In this document: positions 9,248-17,105 of the stretch, one piece after another
How the letters are laid out: each line of letters starts with the position of its first letter
Numbering within the stretch: the stretch's first letter is position 1
Assembly: GCA_002898255.1 (NCBI GenBank)
Contig: BEIE01000002.1
Span: 434,001 to 498,000, forward strand
Origin: a bacterium HR28
GTDB taxonomy: Bacteria > Chloroflexota > Chloroflexia > Thermomicrobiales > Thermomicrobiaceae
Direction: 5' to 3'
DNA length: 64,000 nucleotides
Translations under genes and position numbers: made by a program
Notes under the pieces: model-generated
What the model was told of the DNA's origin: nothing
The model's database searches: none
Seen by the model: only the letters and a program-made list of their open reading frames with translations

Positions 9248-10807
9248 TCACCCCACCTCGCAGCCGATGCCATCGCCATCTGGGTCAAAGCGGTGTGGGT
9301 CAGGCGGAAGCACGGGGAAGCGACGGTACGGGATATCAGAGCAGTCGAGGTCAGGCGGGGGTGGTGGGAGACAGACCGTCGGATAACTTGGATCGCAGGT
9401 GGGCGACGGGCTCGGCTCGGGCGTGGGAGTCGGATTGGGGGTAGGCGGAGGCAGTGGCTCCTGCCCTCCCCCGACCGGGGAACTCGGGCAAACACCCCAG
9501 AGCCCGACTCGCTCTTCGCGAGCGACACGCTCGGCCTCGCGGAAGCGCCAGGCGTACTTCACATCGGGCGGATAGGTAGTGACCCCAGCGTATCCTTCAC
9601 GGACGAGGAGTTCGTTGAAGAGGTAGGGACCGATCCAGACATACCGCAAAAGCCGGCCGTAGCGATCTGTTTCTGAGACGTCGCGTTCGAGGGCAACCTG
9701 CTTGCGGTTGAGCCACGCAGCGGTGAACTGCGAGGCAGCGATGCCAAAGCATTCCACTTCGCCATAGACCTCGGGCGTATCCACGCCGATGAGCCGGACT
9801 CGGGCGGTCCGTCCGTCGGCGAACTCGACATCGATCGTGTCGCCGTCGACAACGTTCGTCACCGTAGCGAGTTCGTAGACACCAGCCTGCTGCGGGGTCC
9901 GGCCGAGCTGCTCGTAGCGCCAGCGGTAGTAGTGCTGACCAATGTTGCCGGCCTCAACCTGCCAACCCGGCGGATTTTCTGGGGTATAGGTAAGGCAGCG
10001 ACGTTCGAAGCACTGAACGAGCACATCGCGAGGCGTGCCAGCGACCCGGACACGAACCCAGTAGGGTTCGGTAATGGGGAAGCCGGTGGCATAGAACGGG
10101 TTAGGGAAGAGCGCGTCAACCTGGAAGCGCCAGGCCGTGTAGACCGTTCCCCGAGCGTTCATGAAGTCCCAGAACACCGAGGCAACACTGTGGTTCGTCT
10201 CCGGGACGAGCACAGCGGCGGTCACTGCGTAGCGGGCGAGGCCGGGGTCGTCCCGGACGATTCCGGCGTTGTCCAATGTCTGAGTGACCACGGAACCCAC
10301 CGGAAGTGGTGCGGCGGCGAGGAGGTGCGCGAAGTTGGCATAGGTCGGAGCGTTGGGATCATCAGGATCGCCAGCGACGTTGACCTGAGCAGGAGGTACA
10401 GGCTGGAACGTCGTGTCGCCGAGTTGGAGTTGACCAGTGATGAGCTCCTTAGCGAGGAGACCATTGGTGACGTACCAGGGGGAGGAGCGATCGGCGAGAG
10501 GGTTGGTGATCTCCATCCGAGACTTATCGAAGTACTGGACGAGACGGGAGCCACCGGGTGCCTCGGCGTAGGGTTCACGGAGTGGCGTGGTGAACGGTTC
10601 AGGGCCCCACATCCAAGTGCGGCTGACGCGACCCTGGGCGACGGGAAGGTCGCTCCGGGCCCAGGTATCGAGGAAGGCATCGTGCCCGGTGGGAGCAGCA
10701 CGGGCGGGTAGGATAGGAATGCCAGAGAAAAGAAGGGCAGTGAGCAGAAGAAACAAGCTCACGCCAGATCGCCAGACATGTCGAAAGGCACCTACCGCAC
10801 GCAGCAT
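9248..10807 (-). CDS. Secreted staphylococcal-nuclease-like protein with accessory module and Excalibur domain
   Basis: 519 residues. Residues 1-37 are a signal peptide ending near LPARAAP. Residues about 44-298 form an accessory module of unknown function, also present in the subtilase at 38781-40859. Residues about 310-440 are a thermonuclease domain with the metal-binding VVDGDTIDV, RLIGVDTPE (candidate catalytic Arg338 and Glu346) and DRYGRLLRYV. A proline-rich linker follows, then a C-terminal Excalibur-type calcium-binding motif, DPDGDGIGCE. It is predicted to cleave extracellular nucleic acid. The ATG at 10807 is chosen because GGAGG lies five bases upstream and the signal peptide then starts correctly. 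The longer frame is unlikely. Confidence 0.92.
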   Translation of the reverse strand: MLRAVGAFRHVWRSGVSLFLLLTALLFSGIPILPARAAPTGHDAFLDTWARSDLPVAQGRVSRTWMWGPEPFTTPLREPYAEAPGGSRLVQYFDKSRMEITNPLADRSSPWYVTNGLLAKELITGQLQLGDTTFQPVPPAQVNVAGDPDDPNAPTYANFAHLLAAAPLPVGSVVTQTLDNAGIVRDDPGLARYAVTAAVLVPETNHSVASVFWDFMNARGTVYTAWRFQVDALFPNPFYATGFPITEPYWVRVRVAGTPRDVLVQCFERRCLTYTPENPPGWQVEAGNIGQHYYRWRYEQLGRTPQQAGVYELATVTNVVDGDTIDVEFADGRTARVRLIGVDTPEVYGEVECFGIAASQFTAAWLNRKQVALERDVSETDRYGRLLRYVWIGPYLFNELLVREGYAGVTTYPPDVKYAWRFREAERVAREERVGLWGVCPSSPVGGGQEPLPPPTPNPTPTPEPSPSPTCDPSYPTVCLPPPPPDLDCSDIPYRRFPVLPPDPHRFDPDGDGIGCEVG

Positions 10808-10810
10808 CGA

Positions 10811-10824
10811 TCCTCCAAGGAGGA
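10811..10824 (-). promoter_or_regulatory. Hairpin that pairs the Shine-Dalgarno of the nuclease gene
   Basis: On the minus strand the segment reads TCCTCCTTGGAGGA, so the GGAGG ribosome binding site can pair with CCTCC immediately upstream (five base pairs, CTTG loop). This could lower translation at reduced temperature, but the stem is short and the effect is inferred. Confidence 0.35.
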
Positions 10825-11392
10825 GAGCCATCGCCACGCGAACGGGATAGCAGCCCCGACAGGCTATTGGACTATTCAACCTCTTTACCCTACTAAAGTT
10901 TACCAGGGCAGAGGAGGACGGGCAAGTCATCAACAGTGAGATGAGTGAGCATGATTTCAGCACAGGCATTGCGCGCGAGCAGCCCACATGTTGACAAGGT
11001 AGGCCATCCTATGCGGGATGACCCCTCAGGCCAGTGACAGCGATGTGCGGATAGTGCGACCGGTTCAGCACCCCTAAGGTTCATTGTGCTGAGCGAAGCA
11101 GTTTCCCAAGGCAACTGCGAGATGACGGATTCTCAACGGCTAACCCGCTGTTAGCCATTGCATACCGGTCTGGGAAACGGTGTTGGGAGCTCGCAGCTGT
11201 GGGGAGCTAGTGGGCGCGATACCTGAGAACACTGTCGTGGTCGCCACCAGAGTAGCGTAGCTGAAGGGATCGTCAGGAAACCCGTTCCGACAGTACAGGG
11301 ACACCCGGAAAGAGTCGCGCCCCAACAATTCGGGTGCTCGCTGGCACCAGACGGTGGGGAGCGACTGCAAGGTGACTGTTAGGTTGCTCCTC

Positions 11393-11422
11393 TAGGATAG
11401 GAATCGGTGAGAGCGCTCTCAC
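11393..11422 (+). promoter_or_regulatory. Candidate promoter -10 and palindromic operator of the peptide locus
   Basis: A TAGGAT box at 11393-11398 is followed after 8 bases by the perfect 16-bp palindrome GTGAGAGCGCTCTCAC (11407-11422). The palindrome would overlap the transcription start, 38 bp before the first peptide's start codon. Position and symmetry suggest a dimeric repressor site. No clear -35 box was found. Confidence 0.4.
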
Positions 11423-11460
11423 AGGCCGGTTCGATGCAACGCACCAAGGGAGGTGCAGGG

Positions 11461-11694
11461 ATGTACTCGCAGAACTGGATCGAGTTGGAGGTCGTGACGG
11501 AGTTGCCGGAGCGGTTGGAGACCGTGCTGCTCTTCGCCGCTATCCAACAGAGCAACACTGCCGCGCAAGGTGGTGTCATGACCCACAACAACGAGGACAC
11601 GGGCATCAATGGCGGCGGTAACGGCAGCGGCATCAACCAGCAGAACTTCGCCAAGGTTCTGCAACAAGTGTGGTACCGACGCGTCCGCAACTAG
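11461..11694 (+). CDS. Small peptide 1, candidate precursor with LPER leader
   Basis: 77 residues. The ATG follows GGGAGGTG, a strong ribosome binding site. The first about 27 residues (WIELEVVTELPERLETVLLF) align without gaps to the next peptide through the pattern W-x3-E-x-V-x2-LPER-x2-T-x2-LF. The middle is rich in Asn and Gly (HNNEDTGINGGGNGSG) and is not shared. The end contains QQNFAKVLQQ, matching QLNIANVIQI in peptide 2. A conserved leader with a variable middle is the usual layout of ribosomally made, processed peptides. The downstream M50 protease supports this, but no modification enzyme is present. Confidence 0.72.
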   Translation: MYSQNWIELEVVTELPERLETVLLFAAIQQSNTAAQGGVMTHNNEDTGINGGGNGSGINQQNFAKVLQQVWYRRVRN

Positions 11695-11731
11695 CTAAAA
11701 CGAGTGAACCCATCGCCTCTGGGGGTGTCTT

Positions 11732-11762
11732 GGCTGGCTTCCGGCCGAGCCGGAAGCCAGCC
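11732..11762 (+). terminator. Strong hairpin between the two peptide genes
   Basis: A perfect 14-bp inverted repeat, GGCTGGCTTCCGGC and its complement, with the three-base loop CGA. No T-tract follows, so it may be a partial terminator or a 3' stabiliser. It would let peptide 1 be made in excess over peptide 2 and the protease. Confidence 0.6.
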
Positions 11763-11805
11763 CTTACCAAATGGGTGGACGATATAGCGATGAGAGGAGG
11801 CTCCG

Positions 11806-12021
11806 ATGGAACGCACATGGCTTACAGAAGAACGCGTGAGTGTCCTACCAGAGCGGATGGTCACCGGGCCGCTGTTCACCGTTGGTCTGCAATTTCAACA
11901 AGGTAACTGGGCGAACGCTGGCGGGAACACCTGCTTTGCTGGTTGCCCGACTATCATCATCCAACTCAACATTGCGAACGTTATCCAGATCGCGATGGCC
12001 CGAAGTGGTCGCGGTCGGTAA
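11806..12021 (+). CDS. Small peptide 2, candidate precursor with LPER leader
   Basis: 71 residues, paralogous to peptide 1 at both ends. The leader is WLTEERVSVLPERMVTGPLF. The middle GNWANAGGNTCFAGCP contains two Cys three residues apart. The C-terminal QLNIANVIQI motif is followed by a basic tail, ARSGRGR. The ATG lies behind GAGAGGAGG. The stop is 50 bp before the M50 protease start, so both are probably on one transcript. The Cys pair could form a disulfide or thioether, but no enzyme for this is visible nearby. Confidence 0.72.
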   Translation: MERTWLTEERVSVLPERMVTGPLFTVGLQFQQGNWANAGGNTCFAGCPTIIIQLNIANVIQIAMARSGRGR

Positions 12022-12071
12022 GGAGGCCAGGCCGGCACCTCCATTCACTCCTAATGTGAGAAGGTGAGGCG

Positions 12072-13439
12072 ATGATGGCGACCGAGGTGCTCCGGGCACT
12101 GCGAGAGAAATACGCACGCGAGCAGGCAAGGGAGAAGCCTTGGATCGAGTATCCGGCACGGATACCGCATATCGAACTTCTCGGCCGGATGCCGGACTCG
12201 GCGTTTGATCAGGAACAATGGTTGGTGGCGGTGCGTGGTCAGCACTTCGCGCTCACGCCGATCCTCTATCGCATTCTCGAGGAGGCGGATGGACGAACAT
12301 CGGCCGCGGAGATTGCGGAACGTGTCTCGCACCTGGTGGGGCGCGAACTCAGTGCTGCAGATGTTCGATGGTTGATCGAACACCGCTTGATACCAGCCGG
12401 ATTAATTCAGGCGGGGAGAGCAGAAACGCGGCAGGCTGAGGCAGCTGAAGAACGGTCGAGACCGCTGCTAAAGATCCGTGCACGAGTCCCCCTCTTGCAA
12501 CCGCAATGGATTGCTCCTCTCACTGGGATATTGCAGTACCTGTTTTGGAGACCGGTCGCCATCGTTGCCCTTGCCCTTATCGGATTCATGCATCTCTGGA
12601 TTTATACTGCTGGCACATCAGCACTTGGCGAGGCGACACGGCTCCTCTTCATTGAGCCGCGTTGGATCTTACTGGTCTTCGCAATGGAGATCGGTGCCTC
12701 GTTGTTCCACGAGTTCGGGCATGCCGCCGCGATGCGGCGATCGCGTTGCCCACACGGCCCAATCGGTTTTGGAATTTATCTTATCTGGCCTGTGTTCTTT
12801 ACCGATGTGACGCCGATCTACCGACTACGGCGGAGCGAGCGACTCCGCGTGGATCTCGGGGGCATGTATTTCCACCAGATCGCGGCGCTCGCGTTCATGG
12901 CTCTGTATGCTGCAAGTGGCTGGCCGCTCTGGCTCCTTGGCGTGATCATCGCTGATGTGCAGTGTCTTCGTCAGCTGAACCCATTCTTCCGCTTCGATGG
13001 ATACTACGTCTTGGCTGATCTCTTGGGGATTCCTGATCCCTTGAGCCACATTCGGCCGTACCTGCAGAGCTTGTTTCGGCGCGGGTCATACACCGGTCTA
13101 CGTCTGCGACGAACGACGCACCTCCTTTTTGCCGGGTATCTGGGCCTCGTGGCTATCTACTTCATCCTTCCGTATGCGTTTGGGATCCAATTCGGGAAGG
13201 AAGTGATTCAGACAATCTGGTTGACTGGGGTCGGACTTCAACATGCCTTGGTCGCGGCTTGGGAAATTCGCGACGCACTACTACTGGCAGCGGTAGCCGT
13301 CCAAGCATTCTTCTGGCTGCTCTCAGTACTGGGGCTCGCCCTCTTCTGCTGGACGGCTTTCTCATTGACCGGGCTCCTGCTGCGCAGACTGTTCGCTTTC
13401 GGGCGTCCCTGGCACAGAGTCGCTGGACGGCACCGATAG
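12072..13439 (+). CDS. PqqD-like domain fused to a membrane M50 metalloprotease
   Basis: 455 residues. Residues about 48-112 (WLVAVRGQHFALTPILYRIL through VRWLIEHRLIPAGLI) look like a PqqD-type winged helix, the fold that recognises leader peptides in RiPP pathways. The rest is polytopic membrane protein with the zinc site HEFGH at residues 213-217 and the third-ligand region NPFFRFDGYY (Asp309), as in site-2 protease/M50 'peptide zinc metalloproteases'. It likely cleaves or exports a membrane-bound peptide, and the two peptides upstream are the obvious substrates. AAGGTGAG precedes the start. It is last gene of the locus. Confidence 0.88.
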   Translation: MMATEVLRALREKYAREQAREKPWIEYPARIPHIELLGRMPDSAFDQEQWLVAVRGQHFALTPILYRILEEADGRTSAAEIAERVSHLVGRELSAADVRWLIEHRLIPAGLIQAGRAETRQAEAAEERSRPLLKIRARVPLLQPQWIAPLTGILQYLFWRPVAIVALALIGFMHLWIYTAGTSALGEATRLLFIEPRWILLVFAMEIGASLFHEFGHAAAMRRSRCPHGPIGFGIYLIWPVFFTDVTPIYRLRRSERLRVDLGGMYFHQIAALAFMALYAASGWPLWLLGVIIADVQCLRQLNPFFRFDGYYVLADLLGIPDPLSHIRPYLQSLFRRGSYTGLRLRRTTHLLFAGYLGLVAIYFILPYAFGIQFGKEVIQTIWLTGVGLQHALVAAWEIRDALLLAAVAVQAFFWLLSVLGLALFCWTAFSLTGLLLRRLFAFGRPWHRVAGRHR

Positions 13440-13742
13440 GTCGACGGTGAGATGGGTGAACCACTCACGTCCCGGAGGGCAACACCTGTAGAGCTCTACG
13501 GGCTGACAGCCTCCGCGTTGCCTTGTGTCCTAGATGCTTGACCGATCTTGCAATCGCGAGAGAACCTTCTTGGAGACGTCAACCCGCGCGCCCTTGCCAC
13601 ATCGGCGCTTCTCGGAAACAACAGGGCGCTGCCGGAACGCTGGCACGCGTGAGACCCGATGAGCTTCTTTGCGAGCCTGTCACCTAGTGTGTGCCAGCAA
13701 CTATGGGACGCCTTCCAGCTCGGCGCCCCAATGGACAAGCAT
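13440..13742. other. Convergent intergenic region, about 300 bp
   Basis: No gene. A perfect 12-bp palindrome, GTAGAGCTCTAC (13488-13499), may contribute to termination downstream of the M50 gene. Confidence 0.4.
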
Positions 13743-14510
13743 TTATGCGTGTCCACGAAGGGATGAAAACGAGGCAACGGTATCGGCGGCTCGACGCTGC
13801 TCGGTCGGCGTAACGACGGCGCGAGGAGGACGAAACACGTATCCGACCCCACGAATAGTGCAGAGAAATTGCGGATGATCAGCATCGGCCTCGAGTTTTA
13901 GGCGCAGACGACGAATTACGACCTCGAGCCGATTGCCTCCACTTCCGTAATCGTAGCCCCATACTCGCTCAATCAGACGGTCACGCGGGATAACGATACC
14001 CGCGTTGCGGAGGAGACACTCGAGAACGCGCGTCTCCGTGGGAGAAAGGGAGACTGTGCGCTGGTCAGGAAGTGTCAGGGTGCAGGCAAGGACATCAAGG
14101 ACAAAGGGGCCTACACGGACAACAACACCCGGGTACTCTGAGTACGCACGGCGCGCCAGTGCTTCGACTCGTGCCAAGAGTTCGGCTGGCTCTCCTGGCC
14201 AGGAGAAGACATCATCGGCACCCTTCTGAAAGCAGGCGAGACGAAACTCAAAACTCGCATCGCGGGTGAGGATTAAGATACCGCCGCTGTATCCGCCGCT
14301 ACGGAGCTGCTCACACAAGGCCAACCCGTCGTTCCCACTCCCCTCGGGGAAACCCTTAGCGCCCAGGAGAACCACACGTACATCGCTCTCAGCCAGACGC
14401 AGGAGTGCACTCGCAGAGGTAACGCGCAGTACGCGGTGACCGCGCCGCACGAGGAGCACCTGGAGTATGTCGTCGAGAACATCATCCTTAAGGTAGAGTC
14501 CAATATCCAT
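13743..14510 (-). CDS. OmpR-family response regulator with degenerate receiver
   Basis: 255 residues. Receiver domain about 1-120, winged-helix DNA-binding domain about 131-227 (LSPTETRVLECLLRNAG, VIRRLRLKLEADA, TIRGVGYVF). The acidic pocket keeps Asp9-Asp10. The phosphoacceptor position at the end of strand 3 is Gly50 (VVLLGAKG), and the conserved Lys is replaced by Trp104 (FSWPGEP). Phosphorylation-independent control is therefore likely. No histidine kinase is adjacent. The ATG at 14510 follows GAGGGGG. It probably shares a regulatory region with the upstream glycosyltransferase gene. Confidence 0.9.
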   Translation of the reverse strand: MDIGLYLKDDVLDDILQVLLVRRGHRVLRVTSASALLRLAESDVRVVLLGAKGFPEGSGNDGLALCEQLRSGGYSGGILILTRDASFEFRLACFQKGADDVFSWPGEPAELLARVEALARRAYSEYPGVVVRVGPFVLDVLACTLTLPDQRTVSLSPTETRVLECLLRNAGIVIPRDRLIERVWGYDYGSGGNRLEVVIRRLRLKLEADADHPQFLCTIRGVGYVFRPPRAVVTPTEQRRAADTVASFSSLRGHA

Positions 14511-14603
14511 GACTAATTTCCCCCTCGCTGGGCCTGCTCCCTGTGACGACGATCCAACGTGCGAGCGTCGCATCCCATCGCGACAGGGGGTGTCTTCAAA
14601 CCT

Positions 14604-14660
14604 ATCCTAACGATCGGTCACCCCCTACACAAGTACGAGTGTACCGTTCGTACTAGTACT
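14604..14660 (-). promoter_or_regulatory. Promoter and GTAC-rich operator of the degenerate response regulator
   Basis: On the minus strand TTGTGT (14627-14632), a 17-bp spacer and TAGGAT (14604-14609) form a plausible promoter. Overlapping and upstream lies an inverted repeat AGTACGA/TCGTACT (14632-14654), within four GTAC tetrads spaced 8, 9 and 6 bp apart. An autoregulatory operator is the simplest reading. Confidence 0.45.
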
Positions 14661-14782
14661 TTTAGGCTATCTTATCACCGCGGAGTACTACGCTGTGAAA
14701 GACTTATGTACTGCGCACCCTGAATCTCGGGAACGCGCGTTGCCCCTTACGGAGGCACATCCAACAGCTTGGCAAGTCGTCG

Positions 14783-16666
14783 TCAAGGACGTGCTTGGGC
14801 AGTCGGCAGGGGAAGACGTGCCAGAGTACCAGCACGCTGCTGGGCCACGAGGTCAACGAAAAGGAGCTCCAAGAGCACGCGCACCTTATCTTGACCATCA
14901 TGATAAAACTGTATGCCGACCCGGGACGAACCGTTTCGATCTGCTCGGGCATAGATGAGCCGCCCCCACAAAGAGAGGCGGGCGTTGAGCAACTCAAGAT
15001 GCACATCCGTGCTGACCGGCTCAAGTACTTGCGGAAACAAGACACCAGCACCATCCCGCGACAGGTCACTCACAAGGCATGGGAAGATTCCTGCGCCGGG
15101 GATCTCCAGACGAGCTGGCAGAGCGACCGGAAACCGGTAGGATACACGACGATAGCGACGTCGAAGCACCCGCGCGAGCGTCATTCCGAGCGCCATGCCA
15201 TTCAGCGCAGACCAGAATGTCCCAATCGCCAGAAGGCTCGAGGAGTGAGCAGCCAGTGGTGAAGGAAGTCCGAGGAGGCTGACGAGACCCAGGAGACTGG
15301 AGAATGTCATGGTAACTCCGAGAACTATGAGCCGGAGCAGCGCGCGACGCTCTGTCCACACATCATTGGCAAAAGACTTGGGAGTGACGCGGAAACGCAG
15401 GCGAACGGGGAAGATAACGACCAACGCTGCACGGATATAGATCAACATTTTCAGTATGTTGTAGTGCTCGACCCAAACGATCCGAAACCACCCGCGACCG
15501 AGCAACCACGCTGCCAGATAACACCCGAAGAAATACGCAAGCCAATGCAGAATAAAGACTAATCCATTGGACCGTATTGGCATCCAGCCAAACCAGATCA
15601 TTCCGAGGGGCACAACGAGAAACACTAGCTTTTGGAACCCGTCGAAGTAAGTGAGCATCGAACCAAGGTAATTGAGGCGCTGTGCAATGGTGAGACCAGG
15701 GACAATGAGCGGGTTCTCGCGACTACGCAGGATGCGCAGCGCCCCCTGTGCCCAGCGCAGGCGTTGGAGCATAAACGCGCGATAGGTCTGCGGCGCAATA
15801 CCATAGGCGACTACCTGATCGTGATAGACCGTCCGCCACCCCTGCGCATGTAAACGAAGAGACGTAAGGATGTCCTCAGTGATGCTGTGCGCCACGCCGC
15901 CGACAGATTCAAGGGCCACACGCCGCACGACAGACGGGCTACCGCACCAGAACGCCGCATTCCAGCGGTTCTTGCCGGGTTGGATGACTCGGAAGAACAG
16001 TGACTGTTCATGCCACGGGAGGGAACCATTCCCGGTCGCCACATGCTGAAGCGAATCGAAGTTGTAGAACTCCTGCGGGCATTGCACGAGTGCTACACGA
16101 TCATCGATGAAGTATCCGAGCGTCTGGTGCAGGAAGTCAGGTTGCGGAATCATGTCAGCATCAAGAAATGCAATGAACTCACCATCAGTACGGGGAAGTG
16201 CGGCGTTGATGTTGCCGGCTTTCCCGTGCCGGTTATCAGGGCGTGTAAGATAGCGGCAACCCAACCGGGAAGCAAGAGCCTCCACTTCCGGTCGGCGACC
16301 ATCATCAAGTACATAGGTGGTATGGGGATACCGGATGCGCTGGCAGCCGGTGAGCGTCGCCTCGAGGACCTCGAGGGGCTCATCATAGGTCGTCACATAG
16401 ACATCCACCTTTAGGCCCTCACGCAACTCGAAACGCGGTCGAACACGGATATTCCAGGTCATGAAGGCGAAGAAGAGAAGGTTGAGAACTCCCCAAGCCT
16501 CGGCTGCGAGTAGCAGCAACGACACTATCAGGGCATCCGGGTTCAATGTTGCAACGATCCGCCAACCGATGTAATAGAGCAAGTACAACACAATGATAAG
16601 AATGGCAGATCGCCACACTAACTCTTTCCATTTACGCTCTCTTGTAGTCTGTTCTTGCTCGATCAT
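14783..16666 (-). CDS. Cellulose-synthase-like GT2 glycosyltransferase with PilZ domain
   Basis: 627 residues. Two N-terminal membrane segments are followed by a processive GT2 catalytic domain with all key motifs: DDG at 121-123, DAD at 169-171, TED at 263-265 and QRLRW at 301-305. Further membrane segments follow. A C-terminal PilZ domain has RRRYRRVSYR and DLSRDGAG, the c-di-GMP-binding signature. It should polymerise a beta-linked polysaccharide across the membrane under c-di-GMP control. No BcsB/C partners are nearby, so it is a single-subunit form. The ATG at 16666 has GGGAG eight bases upstream. A GTG at 16699 has none. Confidence 0.92.
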   Translation of the reverse strand: MIEQEQTTRERKWKELVWRSAILIIVLYLLYYIGWRIVATLNPDALIVSLLLLAAEAWGVLNLLFFAFMTWNIRVRPRFELREGLKVDVYVTTYDEPLEVLEATLTGCQRIRYPHTTYVLDDGRRPEVEALASRLGCRYLTRPDNRHGKAGNINAALPRTDGEFIAFLDADMIPQPDFLHQTLGYFIDDRVALVQCPQEFYNFDSLQHVATGNGSLPWHEQSLFFRVIQPGKNRWNAAFWCGSPSVVRRVALESVGGVAHSITEDILTSLRLHAQGWRTVYHDQVVAYGIAPQTYRAFMLQRLRWAQGALRILRSRENPLIVPGLTIAQRLNYLGSMLTYFDGFQKLVFLVVPLGMIWFGWMPIRSNGLVFILHWLAYFFGCYLAAWLLGRGWFRIVWVEHYNILKMLIYIRAALVVIFPVRLRFRVTPKSFANDVWTERRALLRLIVLGVTMTFSSLLGLVSLLGLPSPLAAHSSSLLAIGTFWSALNGMALGMTLARVLRRRYRRVSYRFPVALPARLEIPGAGIFPCLVSDLSRDGAGVLFPQVLEPVSTDVHLELLNARLSLWGRLIYARADRNGSSRVGIQFYHDGQDKVRVLLELLFVDLVAQQRAGTLARLPLPTAQARP

Positions 16667-17105
16667 GCGCTTACTCCCATCCAGCCGTTCGCCGATCACT
16701 GGTCAAAAGGAGGTCACTGCCAGCACCATAGCTCCTGTAGCTGACAGCGACCTGACAGTCCGGCCGAGGACAAAACCGTTGAGCGAGGAAATCATCGACA
16801 GGAACGACTTCGCGGCTGTGTCATCCTGACGGTCCCGTCGCCTTGCTGACGATCTCAACAGGGCGAGGCGCCCTCAGGAAGCACCGGCCGGTTCACAAAG
16901 GGATATCCACCACCATGGAAACAAGCCGTTTGCAGCATCTTTCCTCATTACCTGCAGAAATTCGTGTTGCTGCTGTGGCAAGGAGATGCTCAAATGCTGC
17001 CAAGCTGACATGGAGCTGGGTGAGGCTGGTCATACGATCTGGCCTCTTCAGCCAGCGCCGAGCCAGAGATCTGGCAAGTTGGGGAGCGAGCGAGAGGATA
17101 CGATA
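16667..17105. other. Divergent intergenic region, about 440 bp
   Basis: It lies between the glycosyltransferase (minus) and the MFS transporter (plus) and should hold promoters for both. I see no gene and no confident promoter. Confidence 0.4.

Larger units (their letters stand above)
10808..11460. other. Divergent intergenic region between the nuclease gene and the peptide locus
   Basis: About 650 bp with no gene. It holds the nuclease leader with its Shine-Dalgarno hairpin, an inverted repeat GGCTAA/TTAGCC at 11138-11156, and the promoter/operator of the peptide locus near 11393-11422. Confidence 0.45.
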
